64,000 nt of DNA from assembly GCF_021728535.1 (NCBI RefSeq), contig NZ_JAKKDU010000008.1, forward strand, positions 124,001-188,000. Reading direction: 5' to 3'. This document shows, piece by piece, positions 53,710 to 63,364 of this stretch. The position numbers and the translations under genes are program-made. This DNA is from Wocania arenilitoris. Its GTDB lineage: Bacteria > Bacteroidota > Bacteroidia > Flavobacteriales > Flavobacteriaceae. The notes beneath the pieces were generated by a model. The model was not told the DNA's origin and ran no database searches. It saw only the letters and a program-made list of their open reading frames with translations. How positions within the stretch are numbered: the stretch's first letter is position 1; every line of letters begins with the position of its first letter.

Positions 53710-56700
53710 TTAACCAACGATATTCACAATTTTACCAGGAACAATAATTACTTTTTTAGGTTCACGACCTTGCAATTGTTCTTTGGTTTTTTCGTTCGCC
53801 ATAACAGCCTTTTCTATATCTTTTTTACTTAAATCTAAAGGCAATTCCATAGTGAAACGCATTTTTCCATTAAATGAAATAGGATAATTTTTTGTACTTT
53901 CTACTAAATGGCTTTCGTCAAACTCAGGGAATGGCACTGTTGAAATAGATTCGTTATGCTCTAACTGACTCCATAATTCCTCAGCAATATGCGGTGCATA
54001 AGGTGAAACTAAAACCAAAAGAGGTTTTAAAATTTCTTTCGAGGTACATTTTTGAGCCGTTAACTCATTAGCAGCAATCATAAAGGTTGAAACCGATGTG
54101 TTAAACGAGAAATTCTCAATATCTTCTTGAACCTTTTTAATGGTTTTATGTAGCGTCTTTAAATTGTCTTTAGTTGGTGTAGCATCGGTAACTTTTAGCC
54201 CGTTATCATCGAAATACAATTTCCAAAGTTTTTTAAGAAACGAATGTACACCTGTAATACCAGCTGTATTCCAAGGTTTATACTGCTCTAAAGGCCCTAA
54301 AAACATTTCGTAAAGACGTAAACTGTCTGCACCGTATTGCTCACAAATGTTGTCTGGATTTACGACATTGTATTTGGATTTGGACATTTTTTCGACTTCG
54401 CGATGAACTTTGAAAGTTTCATTTTCCTTTGTTAAGAATTCGGCATTTTTAAATTCTGGTCTCCAATTTTTAAAGCCCTCAATGTCTAATTCATCTGAAG
54501 AATTCACATATGAAACGTCAGCGTGAATTTTATCAACTGTAAACGTAATGTATGAATCTGAATGATTTATTATATCAGATTCATCTAACTGATTGTTCAA
54601 ATGCTTAGAGTACAAACTCAATAATTTACTTTTCAGGATTGGATAAAGATCTTTTACAATCTTTTTATAATATTCTCTTCTATCAGAAAATAGTTCAAAT
54701 ATACTCTGACTTACATAAAAGACTGATTCAGAAATCAATCCACTTTCAGTCTTACTAGAAGTGATTTTTTTATTCCAATGAGGGAACACCCTATAAACAA
54801 AAGCACTCGTCCCCAAAATCATCCCTTGGTTAATCAGCTTTTTAGCAAACTCATCATGGTTTACATAACCTTTATCGAACATAAACTTTTGCCAAAAACG
54901 AGAATACAATAAATGTCCTGTAGCATGCTCGCTTCCACCAATGTATAAATCGACTTGCTGCCAATAATCCATCGCATCTTTTGAGAAGATAGCATCCTCA
55001 TTATTAGGGTCCATATAACGGTTAAAATACTGCGAACTTCCTGCCCACCCTGGCATTGTGTTTAACTCTAATGGAAAAACAGTTTTGTCATCGATTAAAT
55101 CATTTGAGACTACTTCGTTCTTTTCGGTGTCCCAAGCCCAAACTGTTGCGTTACCCAATGGTGGCTCGCCTGTTTCGGTTGGTAAATAGTTGCGAACTTC
55201 TGGGAGTTCAATCGGTAAATGTTCAACATCAATCATTTGTGGCATGCCATTTACATAATATACAGGAAATGGTTCTCCCCAATAACGCTGACGAGAAAAC
55301 ACCGCATCGCGCAAACGGTAATTGGTTTTTCCTTCACCTTGTCCAATTTGCTCTAACTCGTAAATAGCACGTTTGGTGGCTTTTTTATAATTCATACCGT
55401 TTAAGAAATCGCTATTTGCAATAACTGTTTTTTCTTTATCGGCAAAGGCTTTTTCAGAAATATCTACACCATCAAATATATTATGAATTGGTATATTAAA
55501 ATGTTTTGCAAAATCGTAATCACGTTGGTCGCCACATGGAACAGACATTACGGCACCTGTTCCGTAGCCTGCTAACACATAATCGCCAATCCAAATCGGA
55601 ATTGGTTTTTTTGTAAATGGATGTTCTGCGTAAGCGCCAGTAAATGCCCCCGTAATGTTTTTTACATCTGCCACTCTATCACGCTCACTACGTTTAGCAG
55701 TCGCTTCAATATAGGCGTCAACTTCAGCTTTTTGATCAGGCGTTGTTATTTTCGATACGAGTTCATGTTCTGGGGCTAAAGTCATAAAACTCACTCCGAA
55801 AATAGTATCTGGTCTTGTCGTAAACACCGAAACACTGAATTTTGAACTCTGAACTCTGAACTCTACTTGTGCCCCAACCGATTTTCCAATCCAATTGCGC
55901 TGACTTTCCTTTAAAGAATCTGTCCAATCTATAGTTTCTAAACCTTGAAGCAAACGTTCTGCATAAGCAGAGATTCGCATACTCCATTGCGTCATTTTTT
56001 TTCTAATAACAGGATGACCACCACGTTCTGAAACACCATTTACTATTTCATCATTCGCTAAAACCGTTCCTAAAGCTGGACACCAGTTTACTTCGGTTTC
56101 AGCCAAATAAGTGAGTCTGTATTGTAATAATATTTGTTGTTGCTTTTTAGATGAAAATGAATTCCATTCTTCTGCTGAAAATGGTTCAATATTTTCATCA
56201 CAAATAGCGTTAACTGTTGCATTTCCTTCAGTTTCAAAAATGCTTATCAATTCTGAAATATCTTCAGCTTTATCACTCTCATTATTATACCAAGAGTTGA
56301 ACAATTGAATAAAAATCCACTGTGTCCATTTATAATAACTAGGGTCGGATGTTCTAACCTCACGAGACCAATCGAATGAAAACCCGATTTGATCTAATTG
56401 ACGACGATAGGTTTTAATATTTTCGGCAGTAGTAATTGCAGGATGTTGCCCTGTTTGAATAGCGTACTGCTCTGCAGGTAAACCAAAGCTATCATACCCT
56501 TGAGGATGCAACACATTATACCCTTGATGACGCTTATAACGAGCATAAATATCTGAAGCAATATATCCTAACGGATGCCCAACGTGTAAGCCTGCGCCAC
56601 TAGGATAAGGAAACATATCCAAAACGTAGTATTTTGGTTTATCGCTAATATTATCAGCTTTAAACGTTTGGTTTTCTGCCCAATATTTTTGCCATTTGGC

Positions 56701-56727
56701 TTCAATCTCGTTGAAATTGTATTTCAT
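53710..56727 (-). CDS. leuS: Leucyl-tRNA synthetase
   Basis: 1,005 residues from ATG 56727 (MKYNFNEIEAKWQKYWAENQ). A class I synthetase charging tRNA-Leu, with an editing (CP1) domain. The HIGH motif is PYPSGAGLHVGHPLGYIASD, the KMSKS motif is REVEKMSKSKYNVVNPDN, and the editing Thr-rich site is VFTTRPDTIFGVSF. It is longer than many bacterial LeuS proteins: a section near residues 160-210 and another near 665-735 (ESVFYVSQSIFELFSDRREY) look like insertions, and a 7-base tandem repeat lies in the editing-domain region (55844-55864). TAAATTTG at 56749-56756 may be its -7 box. Confidence 0.96.
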   Translation of the reverse strand: MKYNFNEIEAKWQKYWAENQTFKADNISDKPKYYVLDMFPYPSGAGLHVGHPLGYIASDIYARYKRHQGYNVLHPQGYDSFGLPAEQYAIQTGQHPAITTAENIKTYRRQLDQIGFSFDWSREVRTSDPSYYKWTQWIFIQLFNSWYNNESDKAEDISELISIFETEGNATVNAICDENIEPFSAEEWNSFSSKKQQQILLQYRLTYLAETEVNWCPALGTVLANDEIVNGVSERGGHPVIRKKMTQWSMRISAYAERLLQGLETIDWTDSLKESQRNWIGKSVGAQVEFRVQSSKFSVSVFTTRPDTIFGVSFMTLAPEHELVSKITTPDQKAEVDAYIEATAKRSERDRVADVKNITGAFTGAYAEHPFTKKPIPIWIGDYVLAGYGTGAVMSVPCGDQRDYDFAKHFNIPIHNIFDGVDISEKAFADKEKTVIANSDFLNGMNYKKATKRAIYELEQIGQGEGKTNYRLRDAVFSRQRYWGEPFPVYYVNGMPQMIDVEHLPIELPEVRNYLPTETGEPPLGNATVWAWDTEKNEVVSNDLIDDKTVFPLELNTMPGWAGSSQYFNRYMDPNNEDAIFSKDAMDYWQQVDLYIGGSEHATGHLLYSRFWQKFMFDKGYVNHDEFAKKLINQGMILGTSAFVYRVFPHWNKKITSSKTESGLISESVFYVSQSIFELFSDRREYYKKIVKDLYPILKSKLLSLYSKHLNNQLDESDIINHSDSYITFTVDKIHADVSYVNSSDELDIEGFKNWRPEFKNAEFLTKENETFKVHREVEKMSKSKYNVVNPDNICEQYGADSLRLYEMFLGPLEQYKPWNTAGITGVHSFLKKLWKLYFDDNGLKVTDATPTKDNLKTLHKTIKKVQEDIENFSFNTSVSTFMIAANELTAQKCTSKEILKPLLVLVSPYAPHIAEELWSQLEHNESISTVPFPEFDESHLVESTKNYPISFNGKMRFTMELPLDLSKKDIEKAVMANEKTKEQLQGREPKKVIIVPGKIVNIVG

Positions 56728-56848
56728 CGTCAGTCTTTTTTCAAGCTGCAAATTTAAACTTATTATAACAATGTTGAAAGTTTAAACGTTGTAAAGAACA
56801 ATCAATTAGAATACTTTATTATTTTTACACTATTAATCCAACGACTTT

Positions 56849-57727
56849 ATGAGTTCATCTTTCGAGAAACACCAAAAACGCAAACTTATTTCTTCATATT
56901 TTTCTGTAGTATTAAGTATTGCATTGGTTTTATTTTTATTGGGTTTATTAGGGATGTTAATTCTTAATGCAAAAAAGGTTTCAGATCATTTTAAAGAGCA
57001 AGTTGTTGTTACCATTTATTTAAAAGATAATGCTAAAGACGTTGAAGTAAAACAGCTTGAAAAAAGTTTGGCAATGGCAGATTATATAAAATCTACCGAA
57101 TACGTTTCGAAAGAACAAGCTGCTGAATTTATGAAAGCTGAAAATGGTGAAGATTTTATGGATTTTGTAGGTTATAATCCGTTGCAAAACTCTATTGATG
57201 TGCATTTAAAAGCCGATTTTGTAACCTCTGAACACCTTGAAAAAATTTCTGCAGAAGCGCTAAATAAAAACTTTGTTGATGAAGTAACTTACGATAACGA
57301 CCTAGTTAATTTAATGAACGATAATGTTAAAAAAATAAGTTTTTGGGTATTGGTAATTAGTGCTATTTTTACTTTAATTGCTGTTTTACTAATTAACAGT
57401 TCCATCCGATTAGCGGTTTACTCTAAACGATTTACTATTAAAACTATGCAAATGGTTGGTGCCACAAAACAATTTATTCGTCGTCCGTTTGTTTTAAAAA
57501 GTGTACGCTTAGGCATTATTGGTGCCGTTTTAGCACTAATTGGTATGGCCATTGTTTTGTTTTATCTAAACAAAACATTTACTGAATTAGAATTATTAAG
57601 TAATCCTGTTTTAATTAGTTTATTGTTTGTTTTTATATTTGCCTTAGGTATTATTATTACTTGGATTAGCACACATTTTGCAACCCAGCGTTTTTTAAAT
57701 TTGAAAACCGATGACTTGTATTATTAG
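56849..57727 (+). CDS. ftsX: Cell division protein FtsX
   Basis: 292 residues: a cytoplasmic tail, membrane helix (SVVLSIALVLFLLGLLGMLI), periplasmic domain (about 45-165) and three further helices (SFWVLVISAIFTLIAVLLIN, then LGIIGAVLALIGMAIVLFYL and ISLLFVFIFALGIIITWIS). FtsX works with the ATPase FtsE to activate septal peptidoglycan hydrolases. ftsE is not adjacent. The motif MQMVGATKQFIRRPF in the cytoplasmic loop is typical. It begins a plus-strand unit with DUF3098, uppP and truB. Confidence 0.92.
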   Translation: MSSSFEKHQKRKLISSYFSVVLSIALVLFLLGLLGMLILNAKKVSDHFKEQVVVTIYLKDNAKDVEVKQLEKSLAMADYIKSTEYVSKEQAAEFMKAENGEDFMDFVGYNPLQNSIDVHLKADFVTSEHLEKISAEALNKNFVDEVTYDNDLVNLMNDNVKKISFWVLVISAIFTLIAVLLINSSIRLAVYSKRFTIKTMQMVGATKQFIRRPFVLKSVRLGIIGAVLALIGMAIVLFYLNKTFTELELLSNPVLISLLFVFIFALGIIITWISTHFATQRFLNLKTDDLYY

Positions 57728-57800
57728 ATAATTAACAAAAGTGTTAACATATCTTATTTAAATAAATCCGTTAATTTGCATATCTACTTTATAAAAAATC

Positions 57801-58055
57801 ATGGGAGAAAAAAAACGTAAAGAAAACGCAAAACCAGTTTTTGTTTTTGGAAAGAAAAACTATAAATTCATGTTTATTGGTTTAGCTTGCATTGCTCTAG
57901 GGTATATTTTAATGGCTGGTGGTGGTAGTGATGACCCTAACGTTTTTAACCCAGAAATTTTTAATTGGAGGCGCATCCGATTAGCACCAACTTTAATTTT
58001 AATTGGTTTTGGTATTCAGGTTTATGCTATTTTATTGAATCCAGATAAGAAGTAA
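57801..58055 (+). CDS. DUF3098 small membrane protein
   Basis: 84 residues with two membrane helices (FMFIGLACIALGYILMAGGG and LAPTLILIGFGIQVYAILL). DUF3098 proteins of Bacteroidota lie between ftsX and uppP, exactly as here, and the TAATG stop-start overlap with uppP shows coupling. Function unknown; the context suggests envelope or cell-wall work. Confidence 0.9.
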   Translation: MGEKKRKENAKPVFVFGKKNYKFMFIGLACIALGYILMAGGGSDDPNVFNPEIFNWRRIRLAPTLILIGFGIQVYAILLNPDKK

Positions 58056-58852
58056 TGGATATAATTGATGCTATCATCCTTGGCATTATTCAAGGGCTTA
58101 CCGAATTTTTACCTGTATCATCAAGTGGTCATTTAGAACTAGGGAAAGCTATTCTTGGTGATAATTCTGTGCCAGAAGAAAGTTTACTGTTTACAGTAGT
58201 TTTACATTTTGCCACAGCATTAAGTACCATAGTAGTTTTTAGAAAAGATATTCTAGATATTTTAAAGGGTATTTTAAAATTTAAATGGAATGAAGATTTA
58301 CAATTTATTAGTAAAATTGCCATTTCTATGATTCCTGCTGCTGTAATTGGCTATACTTACGAATCTCAATTTGCTGAATTATTTGGAGGAAATATTAAAC
58401 TTGTAGGCTTCATGCTTATCATTACCGCACTTCTGCTTTATTTAGCCGATAAAGCTAAAGACACCAACAAAAAAGTATCTTTTAAAGGTGCCTTTATAAT
58501 AGGCATAGCTCAAGCTATTGCTATGCTACCCGGAATATCTCGCTCTGGAGCAACAATATCTACTTCTGTATTATTAGGAAACGACAAAACCAAAGCAGCA
58601 CGTTTTTCGTTTTTAATGGTAGTACCTTTAATTTTTGGTAAAATTGCTAAAGATGTTTTAAGTGGAGATATTTCTACGGAAAATCAAAATATAACCTCTC
58701 TTTCTGTTGGCTTTGTTGCTGCATTTGTTGCAGGTTTATTTGCTTGTACTTGGATGATTGCTCTAGTAAAAAAGAGCAAACTTAGCTATTTTGCAATTTA
58801 TTGCGCCATTGTTGGCATTATTGCTATTATATTTTCTTTACTAAATTCGTAA
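58055..58852 (+). CDS. uppP: Undecaprenyl-diphosphate phosphatase (UppP/BacA)
   Basis: 265 residues, a polytopic membrane enzyme that recycles the cell-wall lipid carrier and can confer bacitracin resistance. The two signature loops are GLTEFLPVSSSGHLELGKAI and AIAMLPGISRSGATISTSVL. It follows DUF3098 by overlap and precedes truB by one base, in the ftsX-DUF3098-uppP-truB operon. Confidence 0.96.
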   Translation: MDIIDAIILGIIQGLTEFLPVSSSGHLELGKAILGDNSVPEESLLFTVVLHFATALSTIVVFRKDILDILKGILKFKWNEDLQFISKIAISMIPAAVIGYTYESQFAELFGGNIKLVGFMLIITALLLYLADKAKDTNKKVSFKGAFIIGIAQAIAMLPGISRSGATISTSVLLGNDKTKAARFSFLMVVPLIFGKIAKDVLSGDISTENQNITSLSVGFVAAFVAGLFACTWMIALVKKSKLSYFAIYCAIVGIIAIIFSLLNS

Positions 58853-58853
58853 T

Positions 58854-59546
58854 ATGCTTTTGAAAGAAGATTACCTTTCTGGTCAAGTTTTATTAATTGA
58901 CAAACCTTTGAATTGGACATCATTTCAAGTTGTAAATAAACTCCGCTGGGAAATCCGTCAAGCATTCAATATTAAAAAAATAAAAGTCGGTCATGCTGGT
59001 ACTTTAGACCCTTTAGCCACGGGCTTATTAGTAATCTGCACTGGAAAAATGACGAAGCAAATCGACACCTTTCAAGGTCAAATTAAAGAGTACACAGGCA
59101 CTTTTACTTTAGGAAGCACAACGCCATCATTTGATTTGGAAACTGAAATTAATAAAATCTTCTCAACAAATCATATTACTGAAGATTTAATCCAAGAAAC
59201 CACCAAACAATTTATTGGTGAGATTCAACAATTTCCACCTATCTTTTCAGCATTAAAAAAAGACGGAAAACGATTATATGAATTTGCAAGAGCTGGCGAA
59301 ACTGTTGAAATTAAACCCAGAACTGTATGCATTGAAGCCTTTGAAATTACTAAAATTAATAGTTTGAAAGTAAATTTTAGAGTAGTTTGTAGCAAAGGCA
59401 CTTACATACGTTCTTTAGCTAACGATTTTGGCAAAGCTTTACAATCTGGGGCACATTTATCTTCGCTTAGAAGAACAAAAATTGGTGACTTTAATGTTAG
59501 TAATGCTTCCACTTTTGAAGCCTTTATCGCATCACTAAAAGACTAA
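58854..59546 (+). CDS. truB: tRNA pseudouridine(55) synthase TruB
   Basis: 230 residues. It makes pseudouridine 55 in the T-loop of tRNAs. The signature strands are LLIDKPLNWTSFQVVNKLRW and KVGHAGTLDPLATGLLVICT, with the catalytic Asp in LDP, and GTYIRSLANDFGKAL. This short form lacks the C-terminal PUA-like extension, as in many Bacteroidota. It is the last gene of the operon. Confidence 0.96.
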   Translation: MLLKEDYLSGQVLLIDKPLNWTSFQVVNKLRWEIRQAFNIKKIKVGHAGTLDPLATGLLVICTGKMTKQIDTFQGQIKEYTGTFTLGSTTPSFDLETEINKIFSTNHITEDLIQETTKQFIGEIQQFPPIFSALKKDGKRLYEFARAGETVEIKPRTVCIEAFEITKINSLKVNFRVVCSKGTYIRSLANDFGKALQSGAHLSSLRRTKIGDFNVSNASTFEAFIASLKD

Positions 59547-59599
59547 ATTGTTTAATTTTACGTATATTTCATATAGAATTGGTATAAATTAACAAAGGT

Positions 59600-60316
59600 T
59601 TGAACCTAACAAATCAACATAAAGCCCTACTTATCACGTTTCTCTTAACAGGGACTCTGGTGCTTTCTATTTTTAATTTAGGGCTTAAAAAGCAAAGTGA
59701 ATTCATTTCTGAAAGTTACTACCAAATGGAGCCTGAAGAAGAACTTACTGAAGAAGAAATTAAAGTTTTAGAAACTCTTGAAAAGTTAAATGCTAGTAAA
59801 GCTGAAACTAATAACGCCTTTAACGAAACCAGTAAATCTAAGCATTTTGCTGAAGCTTATAAACCTATAGCACCACCGGAAGATTACGTTCCAAAAAGTA
59901 ATAATAATTCTAGCTATAAAGAGACGTTTAAAAAAGAATACGAAAACACAGACGATTCTAAAGTAAACACCGAAGAGCTTTCATCTTTTAGTAAAGTAAA
60001 TGATTTATTAAAAAAACAACAAGATGATAGTGCAAACTCGAAAAGTACGATTAGTTTTTCGTTAGTAAACAGAAAAAAAGTGCATATTCCTATTCCCGTT
60101 TATTTATGCGAAATAGGTGGTAAAATTGTTATAAACATAACCGTAAACGACAGAGGTAATGTTATTGATGCTTATGTAAACTCATCATCATCTACATCAA
60201 ATGAATGCTTAACAGAGCATGCTTTAGAGTACGCAAAAAACTCTCAATTTAGTGCTGATGCGACTAAAAAAAGTCAAATTGGTTCTATTACTTTTTTATT
60301 TATTGGCAAACAGTAG
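59600..60316 (+). CDS. TonB-C-like envelope protein with N-terminal anchor
   Basis: 238 residues. A TTG at 59600 is the only plausible start (MNLTNQHKALLITFLLTGTL). An N-terminal membrane anchor, a charged helical stretch (MEPEEELTEEEIKVLETLEK) and a low-complexity linker come before a C-terminal domain (GGKIVINITVNDRGNVIDAY, SQIGSITFLFIGK) that matches the TonB C-terminal fold used in energy transduction. No exbB/exbD neighbour is present. It overlaps the convergent thioredoxin-like gene by 17 bases. Confidence 0.75.
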   Translation: MNLTNQHKALLITFLLTGTLVLSIFNLGLKKQSEFISESYYQMEPEEELTEEEIKVLETLEKLNASKAETNNAFNETSKSKHFAEAYKPIAPPEDYVPKSNNNSSYKETFKKEYENTDDSKVNTEELSSFSKVNDLLKKQQDDSANSKSTISFSLVNRKKVHIPIPVYLCEIGGKIVINITVNDRGNVIDAYVNSSSSTSNECLTEHALEYAKNSQFSADATKKSQIGSITFLFIGKQ

Positions 60317-60917
60317 GTTGTAAATTGCAAAGTATTTCGGTAAGATCATATATAATATTTTGCCCTTTATCTTTATTATACCAATGCTGTAAATCTTCTT
60401 TAAAACTTGGAGTTAACGCTCCGTATTTAGCTTTAAATCTAGTAACATAATTTGTTGCTTCACTTGGTCTTGGTCCGTAAGTAGTTAGTACACCTCCTGT
60501 AGCATTATCAATTACTATCAACTTAGGTATAGCCCTAGCTCCGTTAGTTAAAAAAGCATCCATTAATTCTGGATTTTCATCACGTAGTACAATTCTTAAG
60601 TTAATATTCTTATTTAATTCGGCTACTTTATTAATTACTGGCAAAATATGCGCCGCATCGCCACACCAACTCTCGGTAATTAGTAACCAAGTAACGGGTT
60701 CTTCAAAAGTCAAAATTCTATCTTTAGCTTCATCTGGAATGTTTACAGTTTTATCCCAACGTTTCATACGTCTATCGTTAAGCTTTGTATAGTTTACTAA
60801 AGCTTCTGTTTTTTCTAATCCTGTTGTCGAGCTAGCCTCAACTAATTCTTGTACTAAAATTCTATACGCGCTATAAGACATGCTATTGTCTAAGCTATTT
60901 TTTATGATAAAATCCAT
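60300..60917 (-). CDS. Thioredoxin-fold family protein
   Basis: 205 residues, cytosolic. The thioredoxin-like core reads WLLITESWCGDAAHILPVIN, NINLRIVLRDENPELMDAFL and GARAIPKLIVIDN (cis-Pro). The active-site CxxC is WCGD, with only one Cys, so it is not a standard disulfide reductase. Homologues in flavobacteria are annotated only as thioredoxin family. Function unknown. Confidence 0.85.
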   Translation of the reverse strand: MDFIIKNSLDNSMSYSAYRILVQELVEASSTTGLEKTEALVNYTKLNDRRMKRWDKTVNIPDEAKDRILTFEEPVTWLLITESWCGDAAHILPVINKVAELNKNINLRIVLRDENPELMDAFLTNGARAIPKLIVIDNATGGVLTTYGPRPSEATNYVTRFKAKYGALTPSFKEDLQHWYNKDKGQNIIYDLTEILCNLQPTVCQ

Positions 60918-61061
60918 AACTTACTTTTTATTGACAAAAATTGACAAAATATAATTGTACAAATTTAGTATCTTGTGATTACAGTTAAGATGATATTTGT
61001 CATGTTTAAAATTAAAACCTTGCAACTTGTAATAAACTCTTAATTGTTATTATTAAAGTGT

Positions 61062-61628
61062 ATGAATAAAAAACATAAATGCGGTTGGTGTGTTGGTGAC
61101 ACACTATATGAAGCCTATCATGATGAAGAATGGGGAGTTCCTGCATATGATGATGCAACGATTTTTGAATTTTTAATTCTAGAAACTTTTCAAGCAGGTT
61201 TAAGTTGGATTACCGTTTTGCGCAAACGCGAAAATTTTAGAAAAGCTTTTGATGATTTTAACTATAAAAAAATAGCCAATTACAAACAAGATAAAATTGA
61301 TGCTTTATTGCAAAATACTGGTATTATAAGAAACAAACTGAAAGTAAAAGCAACCATTACAAATGCACAGGCTTTTATAAAAATTCAAGAGGAATTTGGT
61401 TCATTTTCAAAATATATTTGGGGTTTTGTTGATGGGAAACCCATTAAAAACAAACTTAAAAATTACAAAAAAACTCCTGCAAATACTGCAATAAGTGATG
61501 CTTTAAGTAAAGATTTAAAAAAACGTGGGTTTAGATTTGTGGGTTCAACTGTTGTTTATGCACATATGCAAGCCACAGGTATGGTAAACGACCATGAGGT
61601 TGATTGCTTTAGATATAATGAGGTTTAA
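61062..61628 (+). CDS. tag: DNA-3-methyladenine glycosylase I (Tag)
   Basis: 188 residues from ATG 61062 (MNKKHKCGWCVGDTLYEAYH); the upstream extension (MLLLKC) is not needed. Tag removes 3-methyladenine from DNA. The zinc-binding Cys pair CGWC, the substrate region EWGVPAYDDATIFEFLILET, FQAGLSWITVLRKRENFRKA, and the C-terminal HEVDCFRYNEV (Zn His and Cys) are all present. It adjoins the convergent ppk2 pair without a gap. Confidence 0.95.
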   Translation: MNKKHKCGWCVGDTLYEAYHDEEWGVPAYDDATIFEFLILETFQAGLSWITVLRKRENFRKAFDDFNYKKIANYKQDKIDALLQNTGIIRNKLKVKATITNAQAFIKIQEEFGSFSKYIWGFVDGKPIKNKLKNYKKTPANTAISDALSKDLKKRGFRFVGSTVVYAHMQATGMVNDHEVDCFRYNEV

Positions 61629-62452
61629 TTAATCTACTTCTTTTTCTTCAATTTCATAATGTGTTATTACTGTTTGGTCTTTTGGGTTATATGGTAATAC
61701 ATTTAGTAAATGTTCGATAGTTTCAACTCTTGCTTTAGTTTTTTTGTTGGCCTTAATAATTATCCAAGGGGCAATTTTAGTATTAGTTTTTTTAAACATT
61801 TTCTTTTTATACATAGTATAATCATCCCATAGCTCTATGGCTTTTTGATCAACTGGACTATATTTCCATTTTTTTAAAGGACTCGCTTTTATGTCTTCAA
61901 AACGTCTTTGTTGTTCATCTTTAGAAATCGAAAAATAAAATTTTATTAATCTAATTCCAGACTCGATTAACATATTTTCAAACTGGTTAACCTGTTTCAT
62001 AAAAATAGTATATTCCTCTTCTGTACAAAATCCATTAACAGGTTCTACAATGGCTCTGTTGTACCAACTTCTGTCAAAAAAAACAATTTCTCCTTCTCTA
62101 GGCAATCTCGCTATATATCGCTGAAAATACCATTGCCCTTTCTCTACAATACTTGGTTTTGGCAGGGCTACAACTTTAAACTCTCTTGGGTTTAAATGTT
62201 CTGTAATCCTTCTAATAGCCCCCCTTTTCCTGCTGCATCTCTACCTTCAAAAACAATAACTATTTTTTCTTTATTGGCTTCTGCCCAATGTTGAAGTTTT
62301 ATTAATTCTTCTTGCAACGATTTTAAACGGGATTCGTAATTTAAATTTCTTAAAACCTTTGAAATCGTAATATTATCATCTAATAAAAACTGAATGATTC
62401 CTTTTTTAGAATTTAATTTTTTTAAATCTTTTGGTGTTATATTATTACTCAT
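61629..62452 (-). pseudogene. Polyphosphate kinase 2 family protein, frameshifted at a G6 tract
   Basis: The N-terminal half (to the stop at 62192) has Walker A VFEGRDAAGKGG and then runs out of frame as LLEGLQNI. With one more G in the run (62219-62224, six C's on the plus strand), the frame continues AIRRITEHLNPREFK and joins the intact C-terminal half (IVFFDRSWYNRAIVEPVNG), ending at 61629. The repaired protein is about 275 residues, a full PPK2 using polyphosphate to phosphorylate nucleotides. It follows a paralogue by six bases. A -1 slip at a homopolymer could be phase variation, recent decay or a sequencing error. Confidence 0.85.
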
Positions 62453-62458
62453 AATGGT

Positions 62459-63307
62459 TTAATCAATTTGCTTTACAAGTCTGTGATATCGCTGTACAAT
62501 ATTAGGATCTGGAAATAATGTGGTACCAGAGTTTCCCTTATTTTCGTATTTAAACCTAGATAAAACATATCGTATGCTTTCTAAACGTGCTTCTTTTTTA
62601 ATGTTTGTTTTAATAATAATCCAAGGGCTAAATGTTGTATGTGTTTTGCTAAACATTTGTTCTTTATAAAACGTATACTTATCCCAACGTCTTTGCCCTT
62701 CTTGATCTACTGGACTAAATTTCCAGCGTTTTAAAGGACTTTGTAATCTCGAATTAAAACGTCTAACCTGTTCATCTTTTGAAATTGAAAACCAAAATTT
62801 TATTAAAATAATTCCATCCTCATAAAGCATATGCTCAAACTCTGGAACTTGCACCATAAATTTATCATAATCCTTCTCATTACAAAATCCCATTACGGGT
62901 TCTACTACTGCTCGATTATACCAACTTCTATCAAAAAAAACAATCTCACCAGGATTTGGCATTTCTTTTATATAGCGTCTAAAATACCATTGCCCTTTTT
63001 CTACATCGGTAGGTTTAGTTAAAGCAACAACTCGCATTGAACGTGGATTTAAATGCTCCATAAAGCGACGTATTGTACTGCCTTTACCAGCGGCATCGCG
63101 TCCTTCAAAAACAATACAAACTCGTTTTTTATGTTTTGCAACCCATTGCTGTAAGTCTACCAATTCTGCTTGGAGTTTTTTTAATTCTAATTCATATTCA
63201 AGTGTATTGAGTAACTCTTTTACTTGTTGTTCTTCTTTTTTTTCTTTTAAAATTTTAAGAAACTCTTCTTTGTCATTAAACTTTTTAAAATCTTCTAATG
63301 TTAACAT
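62459..63307 (-). CDS. Polyphosphate kinase 2 family protein
   Basis: 282 residues. PPK2 enzymes transfer phosphate between polyphosphate and nucleotides. Walker A is CIVFEGRDAAGKGSTIRRFM, Walker B EIVFFDRSWYNRAVVEPVMG, and the lid stretch FSISKDEQVRRFNSR and PLKRWKFSPVDQEGQRRWDK are complete. The class (ADP- or AMP-directed) cannot be decided by eye. It is intact, while its tandem copy downstream carries a frameshift. Confidence 0.93.
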   Translation of the reverse strand: MLTLEDFKKFNDKEEFLKILKEKKEEQQVKELLNTLEYELELKKLQAELVDLQQWVAKHKKRVCIVFEGRDAAGKGSTIRRFMEHLNPRSMRVVALTKPTDVEKGQWYFRRYIKEMPNPGEIVFFDRSWYNRAVVEPVMGFCNEKDYDKFMVQVPEFEHMLYEDGIILIKFWFSISKDEQVRRFNSRLQSPLKRWKFSPVDQEGQRRWDKYTFYKEQMFSKTHTTFSPWIIIKTNIKKEARLESIRYVLSRFKYENKGNSGTTLFPDPNIVQRYHRLVKQID

Positions 63308-63364
63308 AAATATTAATTAATTTGCTAATATCTTCATTTTTAACCTCAAAAAAGATGATATTTA

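Noticed and set aside
55056-55367. Plus-strand open frame inside leuS
   Set aside because: It is a shadow of the well-conserved leuS coding strand.
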